Counted from the first letter of the stretch, positions 8,436 to 17,575 are shown. The stretch is 64,000 bases of DNA from Pseudoflavonifractor sp. Marseille-P3106 (GCA_900169975.1 LT827125.1:124001-188000); one strand, 5' to 3'. Notes: generated from the sequence alone by a model not told the origin. Numbers and translations are program-made.

Positions 8436-9807
8436 ATGAGGAAGTTCAGCGATCCCGGCGAGAAATTTGAGTGGCTGACCACGGCCCCCATACCCGGCCT
8501 GGTGGGGCGGCTGGCAGTCCCCACCATCATCAGCATGCTCATCACCTCGATCTACAACATGGCCGATACCTATTTTGTCGGCGGGCTGGGCACCAGCGCC
8601 CAGGGGGCCGTGGGGGTGGTCTTTTCCCTGATGGCCATCATTCAGGCCATTGGCTTCACCTTTGGAAACGGCGCGGGCAACTATGTCTCCCGCCTGCTGG
8701 GGCAGCGGCGCGTGGAGGAGGCGGAAGAGGTGGCCGCCACCGGCTTTTTTGCCGGAGTATTTGCCGGACTGACTCTGACGGTACTGGGCCTTGTATTTCT
8801 GGATCCTCTGGTGGGAGCGCTGGGGGCCACAGACACCATCCTGCCCTACGCCAGGGACTACGCCCGGTTCATCCTTCTGGGGGCCCCATACATGGTGGGG
8901 GCGCTGGTGCTCAATAACCTTTTTCGCTTTCAGGGCAGTGCCGCCTACGCCATGCTGGGGATCACCACGGGCGGAATTCTGAATATGATTCTGGACCCCA
9001 TTTTCATTTTTGAACTGGGCCTGGGGACGGGCGGAGCCGCCCTGGCGACCATCCTGAGCCAGCTGGTGAGTTTTCTCATCCTGCTGATGAATTCCGGGCG
9101 GGGAGGGAATCTCCCCATCCGGTGGAAACGGTTCACCCTGCACGGTGGTTCCATGGGAACGATCATCCGGGGGGGGCCTGCCGTCCTTCTACCGCCAGGG
9201 GCTGGCCTCGGCGGCCTCCATTTTGCTCAACTGGACCGCCAAGCCCTTTGGAGACGCCGCCATTGCCGCCATGACCATCGTCAACCGTTTTTCCATGTTC
9301 TCCGGCTCTGCGCTCATCGGCTTCGGCCAGGGGTTCCAGCCGGTGTGTGGATTCAACTACGGCGCGGGACGCTACGACCGGGTGCGAAAAGCCTTTTGGT
9401 TCTGCGTCAAGGTGGGCGCGGCGGTCCTGGCGGGGATCGCCGCTCTGGGGATCCTTTTCGCACCCCGGATCGTGCTCCTCTTTCAGAAGAACGACCCCCA
9501 GGTGGTGGCGCTGGGGACCCTGGCCCTGCGGTGCCAGTTGGCCACCCTGCCCGCCATGGCCTATGTCATCATGAACAACATGATGCTCCAGACAGTGGGA
9601 GAGAATGGGCGGGCGTCGGTGCTGGCCATGGCGAGGCAGGGGCTGTTCTTCATTCCGGCCATCTTGATTTTGCCCCTGGCATTGAAATTCCCCGGTGTGG
9701 CGCTGGCCCAGCCGGCGGCTGACGTCTGCTCCTTCCTGCTGGCGATCCCTCTTTCCACGGGCTTTTTGGAAAAGATGCGGGGGAAGGAAGAGGCACAAAA
9801 AGCTTGA
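8436..9807 (+). pseudogene. MATE family efflux transporter, frameshifted in a G8 tract
   Basis: Joined, the two frames encode a normal MATE drug/sodium antiporter of about 457 residues with twelve hydrophobic segments. The first frame begins at the ATG at 8436 and carries NMADTYFVGGLG and the first six helices up to about 9170; the second carries GLPSFYRQGL, GFGQGFQPVCGFNYGAG and the last six. The break is at eight consecutive G residues, 9169-9176: removing one G restores the whole protein. It is therefore either a recent mutation, a phase-variable tract, or a base-calling error. Divergent from the methyltransferase gene. Confidence 0.85.
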
Positions 9808-9831
9808 AAAAACGTACATGACGTGGTATCC

Positions 9832-9862
9832 TTGAAAAAGTGGCGGAAAAACCGTCTACAAT
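9832..9862 (+). promoter_or_regulatory. Putative sigma-A promoter of the mgtE leader
   Basis: TTGAAA at 9832-9837 and TACAAT at 9857-9862, spacing 19. Transcription would begin near 9869 and give a leader of about 230 bases before mgtE. The spacing is long, so this is a moderate call. Confidence 0.5.
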
Positions 9863-9885
9863 AGAGTTTAAAGGAGGAACAGTCA

Positions 9886-9984
9886 GTGGACATCTGCGGC
9901 CGAAGTACCAAACTGGACAGCGATGTTCCCTTATGGGCTGAAATGAGCCCTCTGTGCCTCCTGAACGAAGAGGCGTGGAGGTAG
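9886..9984 (+). CDS. Putative leader peptide upstream of mgtE (32 residues)
   Basis: A GTG at 9886 sits eight bases after a perfect AAGGAGG and opens a 32-codon reading frame ending in TAG at 9984. The peptide runs VDICGRSTKLDSDVP, then LWAEMSPLCLLNEEAWR. The SD quality and the position between promoter and terminator argue that it is translated. It contains an acidic/proline stretch (DSDVP, EMSP), which recalls Mg2+-sensing leader peptides such as MgtL, where ribosomes falter on such residues when Mg2+ is low; that parallel is inference. Its coding DNA overlaps the left arm of a long stem (9920-9938). Confidence 0.6.
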   Translation: MDICGRSTKLDSDVPLWAEMSPLCLLNEEAWR

Positions 9985-10013
9985 TTCTGCCGCGCCCATG
10001 AAAGGAATGTCGC
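9920..10013 (+). promoter_or_regulatory. Structured mgtE leader RNA
   Basis: GCGATGTTCC at 9920-9929 pairs with GGAATGTCGC at 10004-10013 through ten pairs including a tandem U-G/G-U, extended by ATGGGC (9933-9938) with GCCCAT (9994-9999). Inside are hairpins GGGCT/AGCCC and GCCTC/GAGGC. I do not find the conserved M-box sequence, so this is not the classic Mg2+ riboswitch as I know it. Confidence 0.6.
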
Positions 10014-10050
10014 CGTGCCGGGGAAGCGCTGCTTTTCCGGCACGGTTTTT
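10013..10050 (+). terminator. Intrinsic terminator inside the mgtE leader
   Basis: CCGTGCCGG at 10013-10021 and CCGGCACGG at 10037-10045 form a perfect stem, further extended by GGGAAGC/GCTTTTCC, followed by five T. It lies 50 bases before the mgtE start, so it can only make sense as a conditional terminator (attenuator). Confidence 0.85.
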
Positions 10051-10099
10051 GTCCGTTCGTACTTCCTCGCTGTTACGACCAAAGACAGGAGGAAAGAAC

Positions 10100-11458
10100 A
10101 TGGAAGAACTGGAGCGCAAGGATCTGCTTTCCGGCTGGATGAAGCTGCTGGAGAGCAGGAACTACCGGGCCCTGAAGGCCCAACTGGCCGACGCCAACGA
10201 GGTGGATGTGGCCGAATTCATGGAGGATCTGAACGCGGAAAAGACCGTGCTGGTCTTTCGGATGCTGCCCAAAGGGGTGGCCTCCGACGTCTTTGCCAAC
10301 CTGGAGCCGGAGGATCAGCAGCTCATCATCTCCTCCGCCACCGATACCGAGCTGGCCGAGATCGTGGAGGATCTGAACGTGGACGACGCGGTGGACATGC
10401 TGGAAGAGCTGCCTGCCAACGTGGTCAAACGGGTGCTCAAGACCGCCAGGCCGGACACCCGCAAGCTGATCAATCAATTTTTGAACTACCCCGAAAATTC
10501 GGTGGGCAGCATTATGACCGCCGAATTCATCGACCTGCGAAAAACCATGAAGGTCAGCGAGGCCATCGCCCGTATCCGGGCCACCGGAGAGGAGAGCGAG
10601 TCTATCTACACCTGCTATGTCATCGACGCCAGGCGTGTGCTGGAGGGGGTCGTCACCCTCCGGGAGCTGCTGCTGGCCGAGGACGACACAGTGGTGGAGG
10701 AGCTGATGGAAACCGATCTCATCGCTGCCCGCACCACCGAGGATCAGGAGGAAGCCGTCCAGCGGATGATGAAGTACGACTTCATCTCTCTGCCGGTGGT
10801 GGATCAGGAGGACCGCCTGGTGGGGATCGTCACCGTGGACGACGTGATGGACGTCATGGAGGAAGAGGCCACCGAGGACTTTGAGAAGATGGCCGCCATG
10901 GCCCCCTCGGAAAAGCCTTACCTCAAGACCAGTGTGTTTACTCTGGCGAAGAACCGTATCGTGTGGCTGCTGGTTCTGATGGTCTCCAGTATGATCACCG
11001 GCGGGATTTTGGGAAAATATGAGGCGGCCTTTGCCGCTGTACCTCTGCTGGTGACCTTTATCCCCATGCTCACCGATACCGGCGGAAACGCCGGCAGCCA
11101 GAGCTCCACCATGATCATCCGCGGCATGGCGGTGGGAGAGATCGAGCTGGGGGACTTTTTGAAGGTGCTGTGGAAGGAACTGCGGGTGAGCCTGCTGGTG
11201 GGCCTGATCCTGAGCGCAGTGAACTTTGTCCGGCTCGAGATCCAGTACCCGGGCAACACCATGGTTTCCCTCACTGTGGCGGGGGCTATGCTGGTGACGG
11301 TGGTGCTGGCCAAATCCATCGGCTCCATGCTGCCCATCCTGGCCAAGCGCTGCCATGTGGACCCCACCATTATGGCCGCGCCCCTCATTACCACCATCGT
11401 GGATGCCGTGTCTCTTATCGTGTATTTCAATCTGGCGCAGCGGCTGCTTGGTCTTTGA
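10100..11458 (+). CDS. mgtE: Magnesium transporter MgtE
   Basis: A 452-residue Mg2+ channel/transporter. The order is an acidic helical MgtE-N domain (about residues 1-130), a CBS-domain pair (about 135-255; e.g. FISLPVVDQEDRLVGIVTVD) and a five-helix membrane domain with the pore segment TDTGGNAGSQSS (about residue 333). CBS domains sense cytoplasmic Mg2+ and close the pore. The ATG at 10100 has AGGAGG seven bases upstream. Expression is probably controlled by the leader peptide/terminator just upstream. No mgtE partner genes are needed. Confidence 0.95.
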   Translation: MEELERKDLLSGWMKLLESRNYRALKAQLADANEVDVAEFMEDLNAEKTVLVFRMLPKGVASDVFANLEPEDQQLIISSATDTELAEIVEDLNVDDAVDMLEELPANVVKRVLKTARPDTRKLINQFLNYPENSVGSIMTAEFIDLRKTMKVSEAIARIRATGEESESIYTCYVIDARRVLEGVVTLRELLLAEDDTVVEELMETDLIAARTTEDQEEAVQRMMKYDFISLPVVDQEDRLVGIVTVDDVMDVMEEEATEDFEKMAAMAPSEKPYLKTSVFTLAKNRIVWLLVLMVSSMITGGILGKYEAAFAAVPLLVTFIPMLTDTGGNAGSQSSTMIIRGMAVGEIELGDFLKVLWKELRVSLLVGLILSAVNFVRLEIQYPGNTMVSLTVAGAMLVTVVLAKSIGSMLPILAKRCHVDPTIMAAPLITTIVDAVSLIVYFNLAQRLLGL

Positions 11459-11544
11459 CAGAATCTGAACAGGGATCAGAGATTGCGCCGTGGAGAAAGA
11501 TATGGTATAATTTTTAACGAAGTTTGAAAAAGGGAGCGAAGGAC

Positions 11545-12168
11545 ATGGGCAAACGGCAGGCGTTGGCGGAATATCATCGAGGTTCCATCCTGGCGGCGGC
11601 GGAGCGGCTGTTTTCGGAGAAGGGGACAGAGCGCACCACCATGGACGATATTGCCCGGGAGGCCGAGTACAGCAAAGCCACTCTCTATGTCTACTTTCAG
11701 AGCAAAGAGGAAATTGTGGGGGCGATTCTGCTCAACGGTCTGGCCATGCTGAAAAAGCGGGTGCATCAGGCGATTCAGGACGGTGGGGACTGGTACGGTG
11801 CCTACGATGCCGTCTGCAGATCCATTGCCGGCTTCTATGAGGAGAATCCTACTGCTTACGAGGCGGTGATGGGCGGCGGCCACACCGGCGCGGAGGGGAG
11901 CAAGTGCGACCAGGATATCCGTCGGATGGCCAACGAATTCTGCACCGAACTGGCCAACTTTCTGGAGCAGGGCATGACGGCGGGGACCATTTGTACCACC
12001 ATGAGTCCCATGGAGACCGTAATGCTTTTCTGGGCCAGCGTCTCTGGAATGATCCACATGGCTGACCGCAATGCGGACACCCTTTCGGACCAGGTGGGGC
12101 GGAGCCGGGAGGAGTTTCTGGAGGACGGCTTCCATATGATCCTTCGGGCCATTACCCAGTGCGAATAA
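11545..12168 (+). CDS. TetR/AcrR family transcriptional regulator
   Basis: A 207-residue repressor. The N-terminal helix-turn-helix (about residues 15-60) is canonical: ILAAAERLFSEKGTERTTMD, IAREAEYSKATLYVYFQSKEE. The ligand domain is not diagnostic. I use the ATG at 11545 (AAGGAC upstream) rather than a TTG at 11524. It stands alone 86 bases after mgtE; the likely target could be its own promoter or the nearby MATE gene, but the sequence does not show this. Confidence 0.85.
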   Translation: MGKRQALAEYHRGSILAAAERLFSEKGTERTTMDDIAREAEYSKATLYVYFQSKEEIVGAILLNGLAMLKKRVHQAIQDGGDWYGAYDAVCRSIAGFYEENPTAYEAVMGGGHTGAEGSKCDQDIRRMANEFCTELANFLEQGMTAGTICTTMSPMETVMLFWASVSGMIHMADRNADTLSDQVGRSREEFLEDGFHMILRAITQCE

Positions 12169-12226
12169 ACAAAAAGAGACAGAGAAAGCACACTTTGCGG
12201 CCCCGGTTTCATAAGGATGGCTTCAG

Positions 12227-12264
12227 AAGCGGTAACCACGGTTGTTTTGTGGTTGCCGCTTTTC
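12227..12264 (+). terminator. Terminator after tetR
   Basis: AAGCGGTAACCAC at 12227-12239 pairs with GTGGTTGCCGCTT at 12249-12261 (one G-U pair), then TTTC. It marks the edge between core DNA and the mobile-element remnant. Confidence 0.6.
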
Positions 12265-12376
12265 GTTTCGGGAGGGCTAACGGCCAGATTGCCGCCTCAT
12301 GACATGCTGCGTTGGAAATAAGGGATAGCGGAATATCCCTTGCCGTTTTACAATGGTTTCATAGGGAAGAAGTCGG

Positions 12377-12820
12377 TCACTCATGGGACAGCATCTCCAT
12401 TTCCTCTTTCAGCCGCTTCAAGGCAAGCTGGATATGCCGTCCGATTGTGCTGCGTGCCCAGCCGCTTTGTGCTCCGATTTCTTTCTGCGTCCAGTGTTGG
12501 AAGCAATACAAAAAGATTTCCTCCTGCGTCTGTTCCGGCAGCCCGGCAAGAGCCGCCGCAAGGGAGCAGCTATCTAAAAGTATCGTCTGTCCCCGGACAG
12601 AGAACGGATCCGTTTCGCCATAGTCCGGCACTTGAAAATATTCGCCTGTGGTGCTTAGTGGGACAAACTTTTCTTCGGTCAGGTATTCAAGGGAGATTTC
12701 CCGTTTCCGCCTCGCCGCCAGCATACGGGCAGCGTCAAAGGACGCATGGCGAATAACAATCCGGCAATCAGTATCATGGGTATAGCGGATATGTTCTTGA
12801 TAGGCTTCCTGTTCCGTCAT
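12377..12820 (-). CDS. Sigma-70-like factor typical of conjugative elements
   Basis: A 147-residue protein with a C-terminal sigma region 4-type helix-turn-helix: LPEQTQEEIFLYCFQHWTQ, then KEIGAQSGWARSTIGRHIQLALKRL. Such short sigma-like proteins are common next to the excision and integration genes of Tn916/CTn-type elements in gut Clostridia. The ATG at 12820 has AAGGGGG upstream. No integrase, excisionase or conjugation gene is left here, so it is probably an orphan of a decayed element. Role: likely transcription of element genes (inference). Confidence 0.7.
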   Translation of the reverse strand: MTEQEAYQEHIRYTHDTDCRIVIRHASFDAARMLAARRKREISLEYLTEEKFVPLSTTGEYFQVPDYGETDPFSVRGQTILLDSCSLAAALAGLPEQTQEEIFLYCFQHWTQKEIGAQSGWARSTIGRHIQLALKRLKEEMEMLSHE

Positions 12821-12851
12821 GGAAAATCCCCCTTTCTTCGATTATGGGAAA

Positions 12852-12878
12852 GGGCGGCAGCACTTTTTGCTGTCGCCC
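12852..12878. repeat. Hairpin upstream of the sigma-like gene
   Basis: GGGCGGCAGCA at 12852-12862 pairs with TGCTGTCGCCC at 12868-12878 (one G-U). It lies in the 5' region of the sigma-like gene and may be an RNA hairpin of the mobile element; the surrounding bases to 12990 show no gene. Confidence 0.5.
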
Positions 12879-12991
12879 CTTGATTACCCATCAGCAAGGA
12901 CAGTCGGGGCTGTCAACGGTGGGCGAAGCCCATTTACTTGCCGTTGACTGGCTCGGCTGGGTTTGCTGTCTGCTCGACAAACTGGAAGTTG

Positions 12992-13201
12992 TTAATTTGG
13001 AACCAGTCCTATCAGGCCAACTGCGATTGCATCAAGAAAAAGTATAAATGCTATCACACAAACAATTAGAATAGTCGCAACGCCTTTAATAATAAGTTGT
13101 TGATTTTTTCTTAAACCACTCTTACTGACAATTCTCAGGGCAAAAATTAAAACAAAGATGAGAATAAGAGAAATAATATTATAAAGGATTACTGCGTCCA
13201 T
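12992..13201 (-). CDS. Small hydrophobic membrane protein in A+T-rich DNA
   Basis: A 69-residue protein with two long membrane helices (about residues 5-25 and 38-62) separated by a basic loop RIVSKSGLRKNQQ. The ATG at 13201 is preceded by GGAGGAGG, so it is probably translated. Codon use is far more A+T-rich than in the neighbours, fitting transferred DNA. I do not recognise the family. Confidence 0.6.
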   Translation of the reverse strand: MDAVILYNIISLILIFVLIFALRIVSKSGLRKNQQLIIKGVATILIVCVIAFILFLDAIAVGLIGLVPN

Positions 13202-13415
13202 CTATGTATCCTCCTCCTCAATTCGGATTTGTCGATTTGTTTATAATCATCATATTGTATCATACAGACTTTAAGAAATCTATTCATTTGACTCTTAATT
13301 TTAGGAATCGTGAGGGCTGCTGTCTGCTAAATTCATATGGGTTACTTTACCGCACATGAGCATTATATCGGGGTTTGAAACAGATGAAGTTCGATTGCCT
13401 GGAAGGGGATGGACG

Positions 13416-15011
13416 ATGCCTTATTTATTGATGTGTACTGTGGTCATTCTTCTCTGCGTACTGATTAGTGGGTTGACACATCGGCTGGGAGTGCCGGTGC
13501 TGCTCGCATTTATTGCGTTGGGGATGCTCTTTGGGGAAAACGGCGTTTTTCGGATCCCGTTTGATAATTATACCTTAGTTGAGCAGATTTGCACGGTTGC
13601 ACTGGTTTTTATTATGTTTTATGGCGGATTTGGAACAAATTGGGATCAGGCGAAGCCGGTGGCGGTCCAGGCTGCTGTTCTGGCTTCGGGCGGTGTTGTT
13701 TTGACGGCGGGACTGACGGGCGCGGTGTGTATCTTGTTTTTAAAGATGCCGGCGCTGGATGCGCTGCTTCTCGGCGCGATACTCAGTTCCACCGATGCGG
13801 CATCCGTGTTTTCAGTGCTTCGGTCCAAAAAACTGGGACTGCGGGAAAACACAGCGTCTTTGCTGGAGGTGGAGAGCGGCAGCAACGACCCCTTTGCCTA
13901 TATGCTGACCATCATCCTGCTCTCTGTAATGAGCGGGCAGGCAAGCGGCGGTGAGTTGGCCTGGATGGCGGTGAAGCAACTGCTGCTGGGTATCCTGGGC
14001 GGTGTTGGGATTGCACTGCTGGTCCGGGCGTTTTTAAGGCGTTATCGATTCCCTGTGTCAGGCTTTGATATGGCTTTTTTCATTGGAATCGCACTTCTTT
14101 CCTATGCGCTTCCGGCAGACCTCGGCGGAAATGGGTATCTGAGCGCTTATATTGTAGGCATTGTGCTGGGCAACAGCCGTATCCGAAAGAAGAAGTCGCT
14201 GGTGCATTTTTTTGACGGTTTTACCAGCCTGATGCAGATGCTGATATTCTTCCTCCTGGGACTCTTGGCGACCCCTGCCCGGATCCCTGCGATCTTTCTT
14301 CCTGCTGTTGTGATTGCGCTGCTGCTTACCTTTGTGGTGCGCCCGCTGGTGGTGGCTGTCTGCCTGACACCGCTGAAATGCAGCTTTCGGCAGCAGATGC
14401 TGGTTTCCTTTGCCGGACTGCGCGGCGCGGCATCGATCGTATTTGCCATAATGGCAACCGTTCACCAAGCGCAAACTTCTGGAGATCTCTTTCATATGAT
14501 CTTTTGCGTTGTCCTTTTATCCATTGCCTTTCAGGGCTCGCTTTTGGCGCCGGTTGCTCGCAGGCTTGGAATGTGCGACCAGAATATTGATGATGCAAAA
14601 AGCTTCAGCGACTATACCGATGAGGTGAAGCTTTACTTCATCAACCTGGAAATTTACGAGGGCCATCCCTGGCAGGGGAAGGCTCTGTGCGAGGTGAGCC
14701 TGCCTCCGGATATGCTGGTGGTGATGTTGCTGCGGGATGGAAAAAATGTTTTGCAGGGGGGCAGTACGGTGTTTTCTGCACATGATTCAGTCATTTTAAG
14801 TGCGCCGGCTTATCAAGATGAGGTCGGGCTCGCCCTTCATGAACAGCACATCGATGCGAACAGCCCGTGGGTTGGAAAGTCCATTGCCGCGTTTTCTCCA
14901 AGCAAGGAAGAGCTGATCGTTATGATTTTGCGCGGGGAAGAGATGGTTATCCCAAAGGGAGATACGCAGATTGAAGCGGATGACATATTGGTGATCAGCG
15001 AACAGAAGTAG
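13416..15011 (+). CDS. Potassium/proton antiporter, CPA1 family with RCK-C domains
   Basis: A 531-residue protein. Residues 1-385 form about twelve membrane helices of the Na+/H+ exchanger (NhaP2/CvrA) type, with the ion-site segment EVESGSNDPFAYMLT (about residue 155) and GLRGAASIVFAIMA (about residue 340). Residues about 405-531 carry two TrkA-C/RCK-C-like modules, the regulatory part of potassium/proton antiporters, known in Firmicutes to bind c-di-AMP in some relatives. The ATG at 13416 has GGAAGGGG seven bases upstream; a start at 13356 lacks this. It stands alone between the element remnant and the ribosomal genes. Confidence 0.88.
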   Translation: MPYLLMCTVVILLCVLISGLTHRLGVPVLLAFIALGMLFGENGVFRIPFDNYTLVEQICTVALVFIMFYGGFGTNWDQAKPVAVQAAVLASGGVVLTAGLTGAVCILFLKMPALDALLLGAILSSTDAASVFSVLRSKKLGLRENTASLLEVESGSNDPFAYMLTIILLSVMSGQASGGELAWMAVKQLLLGILGGVGIALLVRAFLRRYRFPVSGFDMAFFIGIALLSYALPADLGGNGYLSAYIVGIVLGNSRIRKKKSLVHFFDGFTSLMQMLIFFLLGLLATPARIPAIFLPAVVIALLLTFVVRPLVVAVCLTPLKCSFRQQMLVSFAGLRGAASIVFAIMATVHQAQTSGDLFHMIFCVVLLSIAFQGSLLAPVARRLGMCDQNIDDAKSFSDYTDEVKLYFINLEIYEGHPWQGKALCEVSLPPDMLVVMLLRDGKNVLQGGSTVFSAHDSVILSAPAYQDEVGLALHEQHIDANSPWVGKSIAAFSPSKEELIVMILRGEEMVIPKGDTQIEADDILVISEQK

Positions 15012-15135
15012 TCAGCCCGTCCTTCCCTTTCCAGAGTGCCGGATACACAGTTGACAAAGGAGGAGGCAATCTAAAAGAGCCCTGCCGAGACGGCGGCGGG
15101 AGGGCTCCCTGCACGGTCCCCAAAAGAATAAAAAA

Positions 15136-15166
15136 AGAGGACGCCCGCAGGCGTCCTCTTTTTTTA
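15136..15166. terminator. Bidirectional terminator between antiporter and rplL
   Basis: AGAGGACGCC (15136-15145) and GGCGTCCTCT (15150-15159), with an A-run before and T-run after, so it can end rplJL from the right and the antiporter from the left. A second hairpin without T-run, GAGCCCT/AGGGCTC, lies at 15077-15107. Confidence 0.88.
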
Positions 15167-15184
15167 TTTGCAGAAGGGGAGAGC

Positions 15185-15559
15185 TTACTTCAGCTCGACC
15201 TTGCCGCCGGCCTCTTCCAGAGTCTTCTTCAGAGCCTCGGCGTCGTCCTTGGAGACGGCCTCCTTGATGGTCTTGGGAGCGCCCTCGACGACGGCCTTGG
15301 CCTCGCCCAGGCCCAGGCCGGTAATCTCGCGGACAGCCTTGATGACCTTGATCTTGGCGGCGGCGTCAAAGCCGGCCAGGACCACGTCAAACTCGGTCTT
15401 CTCCTCCACGGGAGCGGCAGCGCCGCCAGCGGCAGGAGCAGCCATAGCGGCGGCAGAAACGCCGAATTCCTCTTCCAGAGCCTTCACGAGCTCGTTGAGC
15501 TCCAGAACGGTCAGGGCCTTCACTTCTTCGATCATAGCAGTGATCTTCTCGCTAGCCAT
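15185..15559 (-). CDS. rplL: 50S ribosomal protein L7/L12
   Basis: 124 residues, the stalk dimer protein that recruits GTPase factors. The N-terminal dimerisation helix ([20 protein letters not shown]), the Ala/Gly-rich hinge (about residues 36-50) and the C-terminal factor-binding domain ([20 protein letters not shown]) are complete. It follows rplJ by 44 bases in the usual rplJL unit. Confidence 0.98.
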   Translation of the reverse strand: MASEKITAMIEEVKALTVLELNELVKALEEEFGVSAAAMAAPAAGGAAAPVEEKTEFDVVLAGFDAAAKIKVIKAVREITGLGLGEAKAVVEGAPKTIKEAVSKDDAEALKKTLEEAGGKVELK

Positions 15560-15603
15560 AATAATATACCTCCTAAATTTGGTTTGAACCTTTGGTGTTT
15601 GTG

Positions 15604-16146
15604 TTATTCAGCAGCGGCTTCGACAGGGGCGGCCTCCTCGGCGGGGGCACCGTCCTTCTCGGCGATGGCCTTGACCACGATGGCCAGGCTGGTGAGCGGG
15701 GCAAGCATCATGCCGAGCAGCTGAGACAGCAGAACTTCCTTGGAAGGCAGCTCGGCCAGAGCGGCGATATCCTCCAGGGGGAGGACCTTGCCGTCCATGA
15801 AGCCGGCCTTGATGGCGAACCGGTCGCCGTTGAGACTCTTGGAGAACTTGTGGATGACGCGCATAGGAGCAATGGGATCCTCCTTGCTGACCGCCAGAGA
15901 AGTGGTGCCGTGCAGCACGCTGTCCAGCTCGCCCAGACCGGCGCCGTCCAGCGCACGGCGGACCAGAGTGTTCTTCACAACGGAATACTCCACTCCGGCT
16001 TTGCGCAGTTCGTTACGGAGCTCCGTGTCCTCAGACACTGTGATGCCCTCGTAATTCACCAGAACGCCGCTGGCGGAGTTCTTCAGGGTGTCGACCAGCC
16101 CGGCCACGATGGCCTGCTTCTCACTCAGAACCTTTGCGTTAGGCAT
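15604..16146 (-). CDS. rplJ: 50S ribosomal protein L10
   Basis: 180 residues, stalk base protein that anchors L7/L12 dimers on 23S rRNA. The start [20 protein letters not shown] and the central [14 protein letters not shown] are typical. An AGGTGAATTC-type ribosome site precedes the ATG at 16146. Expression is expected to be autoregulated through the long leader upstream. Confidence 0.97.
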   Translation of the reverse strand: MPNAKVLSEKQAIVAGLVDTLKNSASGVLVNYEGITVSEDTELRNELRKAGVEYSVVKNTLVRRALDGAGLGELDSVLHGTTSLAVSKEDPIAPMRVIHKFSKSLNGDRFAIKAGFMDGKVLPLEDIAALAELPSKEVLLSQLLGMMLAPLTSLAIVVKAIAEKDGAPAEEAAPVEAAAE

Positions 16147-16345
16147 ATTGGGAATTCACCTCCAGAGATTTTTATGGCCCGACGGCAAAACCGCGTGGGC
16201 CGCTTTGCCCTTCCGGGCAAACAAAAATGCCGCTTTCGTGTTCAAGTCACGAAAACAGCATAGGAAAGCGTACCTATTGGCTGCATTCTGGGCAGGGGAC
16301 AAAAGTCGTTAGAGCCGGATGGCTCCCTGCTGTCTTTGAACACAA
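16147..16345 (-). promoter_or_regulatory. Ribosomal L10 leader (autoregulatory 5' region of rplJL)
   Basis: Roughly 200 transcribed bases lie between the rplJ promoter and its start. They hold several pairing arms (for example GCCCGG/GGGC near 16208-16220 and GGGAGCC/GGCTC near 16315-16325) and the position and length fit the L10(L12)4-binding leader of Firmicutes. The assignment is by position and general structure; I did not fold it. Confidence 0.65.
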
Positions 16346-16350
16346 AAATT

Positions 16351-16379
16351 ATTATATCGTTCCCGCCGGGCTTTGTCAA
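16351..16379 (-). promoter_or_regulatory. Strong sigma-A promoter of rplJL
   Basis: On the minus strand TTGACA (16374-16379), 17 bases, TATAAT (16351-16356): a perfect consensus promoter. The spacer contains one arm of a hairpin (CCCGTCGGG/CCCGGCGGG) that may double as the rplA terminator stem. Confidence 0.88.
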
Positions 16380-16438
16380 GCAAAACCCGACGGGAAACGA
16401 TATCATTGGGAAAAGAATCGAAAGGCCTGAGCCTTCGA

Positions 16439-17131
16439 TTACACGAACTTGGCGGCGTTGAGCTTCACGCCGGGGCCCATGGTGGAGGCGGCGACGCAGC
16501 TCTTGACGTAGGTGCCCTTGGCGGCGGAAGGCTTGGCCTTGATGATGGCGCCCATGAGGGCATTCAGGTTTTCAGCCAGCTTCTCGGGGCCGAAGGAGAC
16601 CTTGCCGATGGGGCAGTGGATGATGTTGGTCTTGTCCAGACGGTACTCCACCTTACCGGCCTTGACCTCGGTGACGGCCTTGGCCACATCGGGGGTGACG
16701 GTTCCGGCCTTGGGGGAGGGCATCAGGCCCTTGGGGCCCAAGACTTTACCCAGACGGCCGACCACGCCCATCATGTCGGGGCTGGCCACGACAACGTCGA
16801 AGTCAAACCAGTTTTCCTTCTGGATCTTTTCCACCAGGTCCATCTCGCCCACGTAGTCGGCGCCGGCAGCCTTGGCGGCCTCGGCCTTGTCGCCCTTGGC
16901 AAAGACCAGCACCCGCAGGGTGCGGCCGGTGCCGTGGGGGAGGACGATGGCGCCGCGGACCTGCTGGTCGGCGTGGCGGGAGTCGACGCCCAGCTTCACA
17001 TGGAGCTCGACGGTCTCGTCAAACTTGGCGGGAGCGGCCTTGACCACCAGATCCATGGCTTCGTTGACGTCGTAAGCGGCTGCCTTGTCGATGAGCTTGG
17101 CGCCGTTCTGATATTTCTTTCCTCTAAACAT
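16439..17131 (-). CDS. rplA: 50S ribosomal protein L1
   Basis: 230 residues, the mobile L1 stalk protein that helps release deacylated tRNA and can repress its own mRNA. Typical segments are [20 protein letters not shown] and [18 protein letters not shown]. It follows rplK by 18 bases, in one operon. Confidence 0.98.
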   Translation of the reverse strand: MFRGKKYQNGAKLIDKAAAYDVNEAMDLVVKAAPAKFDETVELHVKLGVDSRHADQQVRGAIVLPHGTGRTLRVLVFAKGDKAEAAKAAGADYVGEMDLVEKIQKENWFDFDVVVASPDMMGVVGRLGKVLGPKGLMPSPKAGTVTPDVAKAVTEVKAGKVEYRLDKTNIIHCPIGKVSFGPEKLAENLNALMGAIIKAKPSAAKGTYVKSCVAASTMGPGVKLNAAKFV

Positions 17132-17149
17132 ATCTGATTCCTCCTTGCC

Positions 17150-17575
17150 TTACTCGCCCACGACCACGCCCATGGAACGGGCGGTGCCGGCGATCATGCT
17201 CATGGCGGCCTCGATGCTGGAAGCGTTGAGGTCAGGCATCTTGGTCTCAGCGATCTTGCGGACATCTTCCTTGCTGATGGTGGCCACCTTGGTCTTGTTG
17301 GGCACACCGGAAGCGCTCTCGAGACCGCAGGCCTTCTTGATGAGGACGGCGGCGGGAGGAGTCTTGGTAATGAAGGTGAAGGAGCGGTCGGAGTAGACGG
17401 TGATGACCACGGGGATCAGCAGGCCGCCCTCGTTCTTGGTCCGCTCGTTGAACTCCTTGGTAAAAGCGGCAATGTTGACGCCGTGCTGGCCGAGGGCCGG
17501 GCCTACGGGGGGAGCCGGAGTCGCCTTGCCGGCGGGGATCTGCAGTTTCACGTAACCGGTAATTTTCTGTGCCAT
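17150..17575 (-). CDS. rplK: 50S ribosomal protein L11
   Basis: 141 residues, GTPase-centre protein with the proline-rich N-terminus [20 protein letters not shown] and the C-terminal rRNA-binding domain. The ATG at 17575 ([11 protein letters not shown]) is the conserved start; the frame stays open a few codons further. It is about 97 bases after nusG. Confidence 0.98.
   Translation of the reverse strand: MAQKITGYVKLQIPAGKATPAPPVGPALGQHGVNIAAFTKEFNERTKNEGGLLIPVVITVYSDRSFTFITKTPPAAVLIKKACGLESASGVPNKTKVATISKEDVRKIAETKMPDLNASSIEAAMSMIAGTARSMGVVVGE

Noticed and set aside
9920-10050. M-box magnesium riboswitch
   Set aside because: Position before mgtE fits, but I do not find the conserved core sequence of that class, and a well-placed ORF overlaps the stem.
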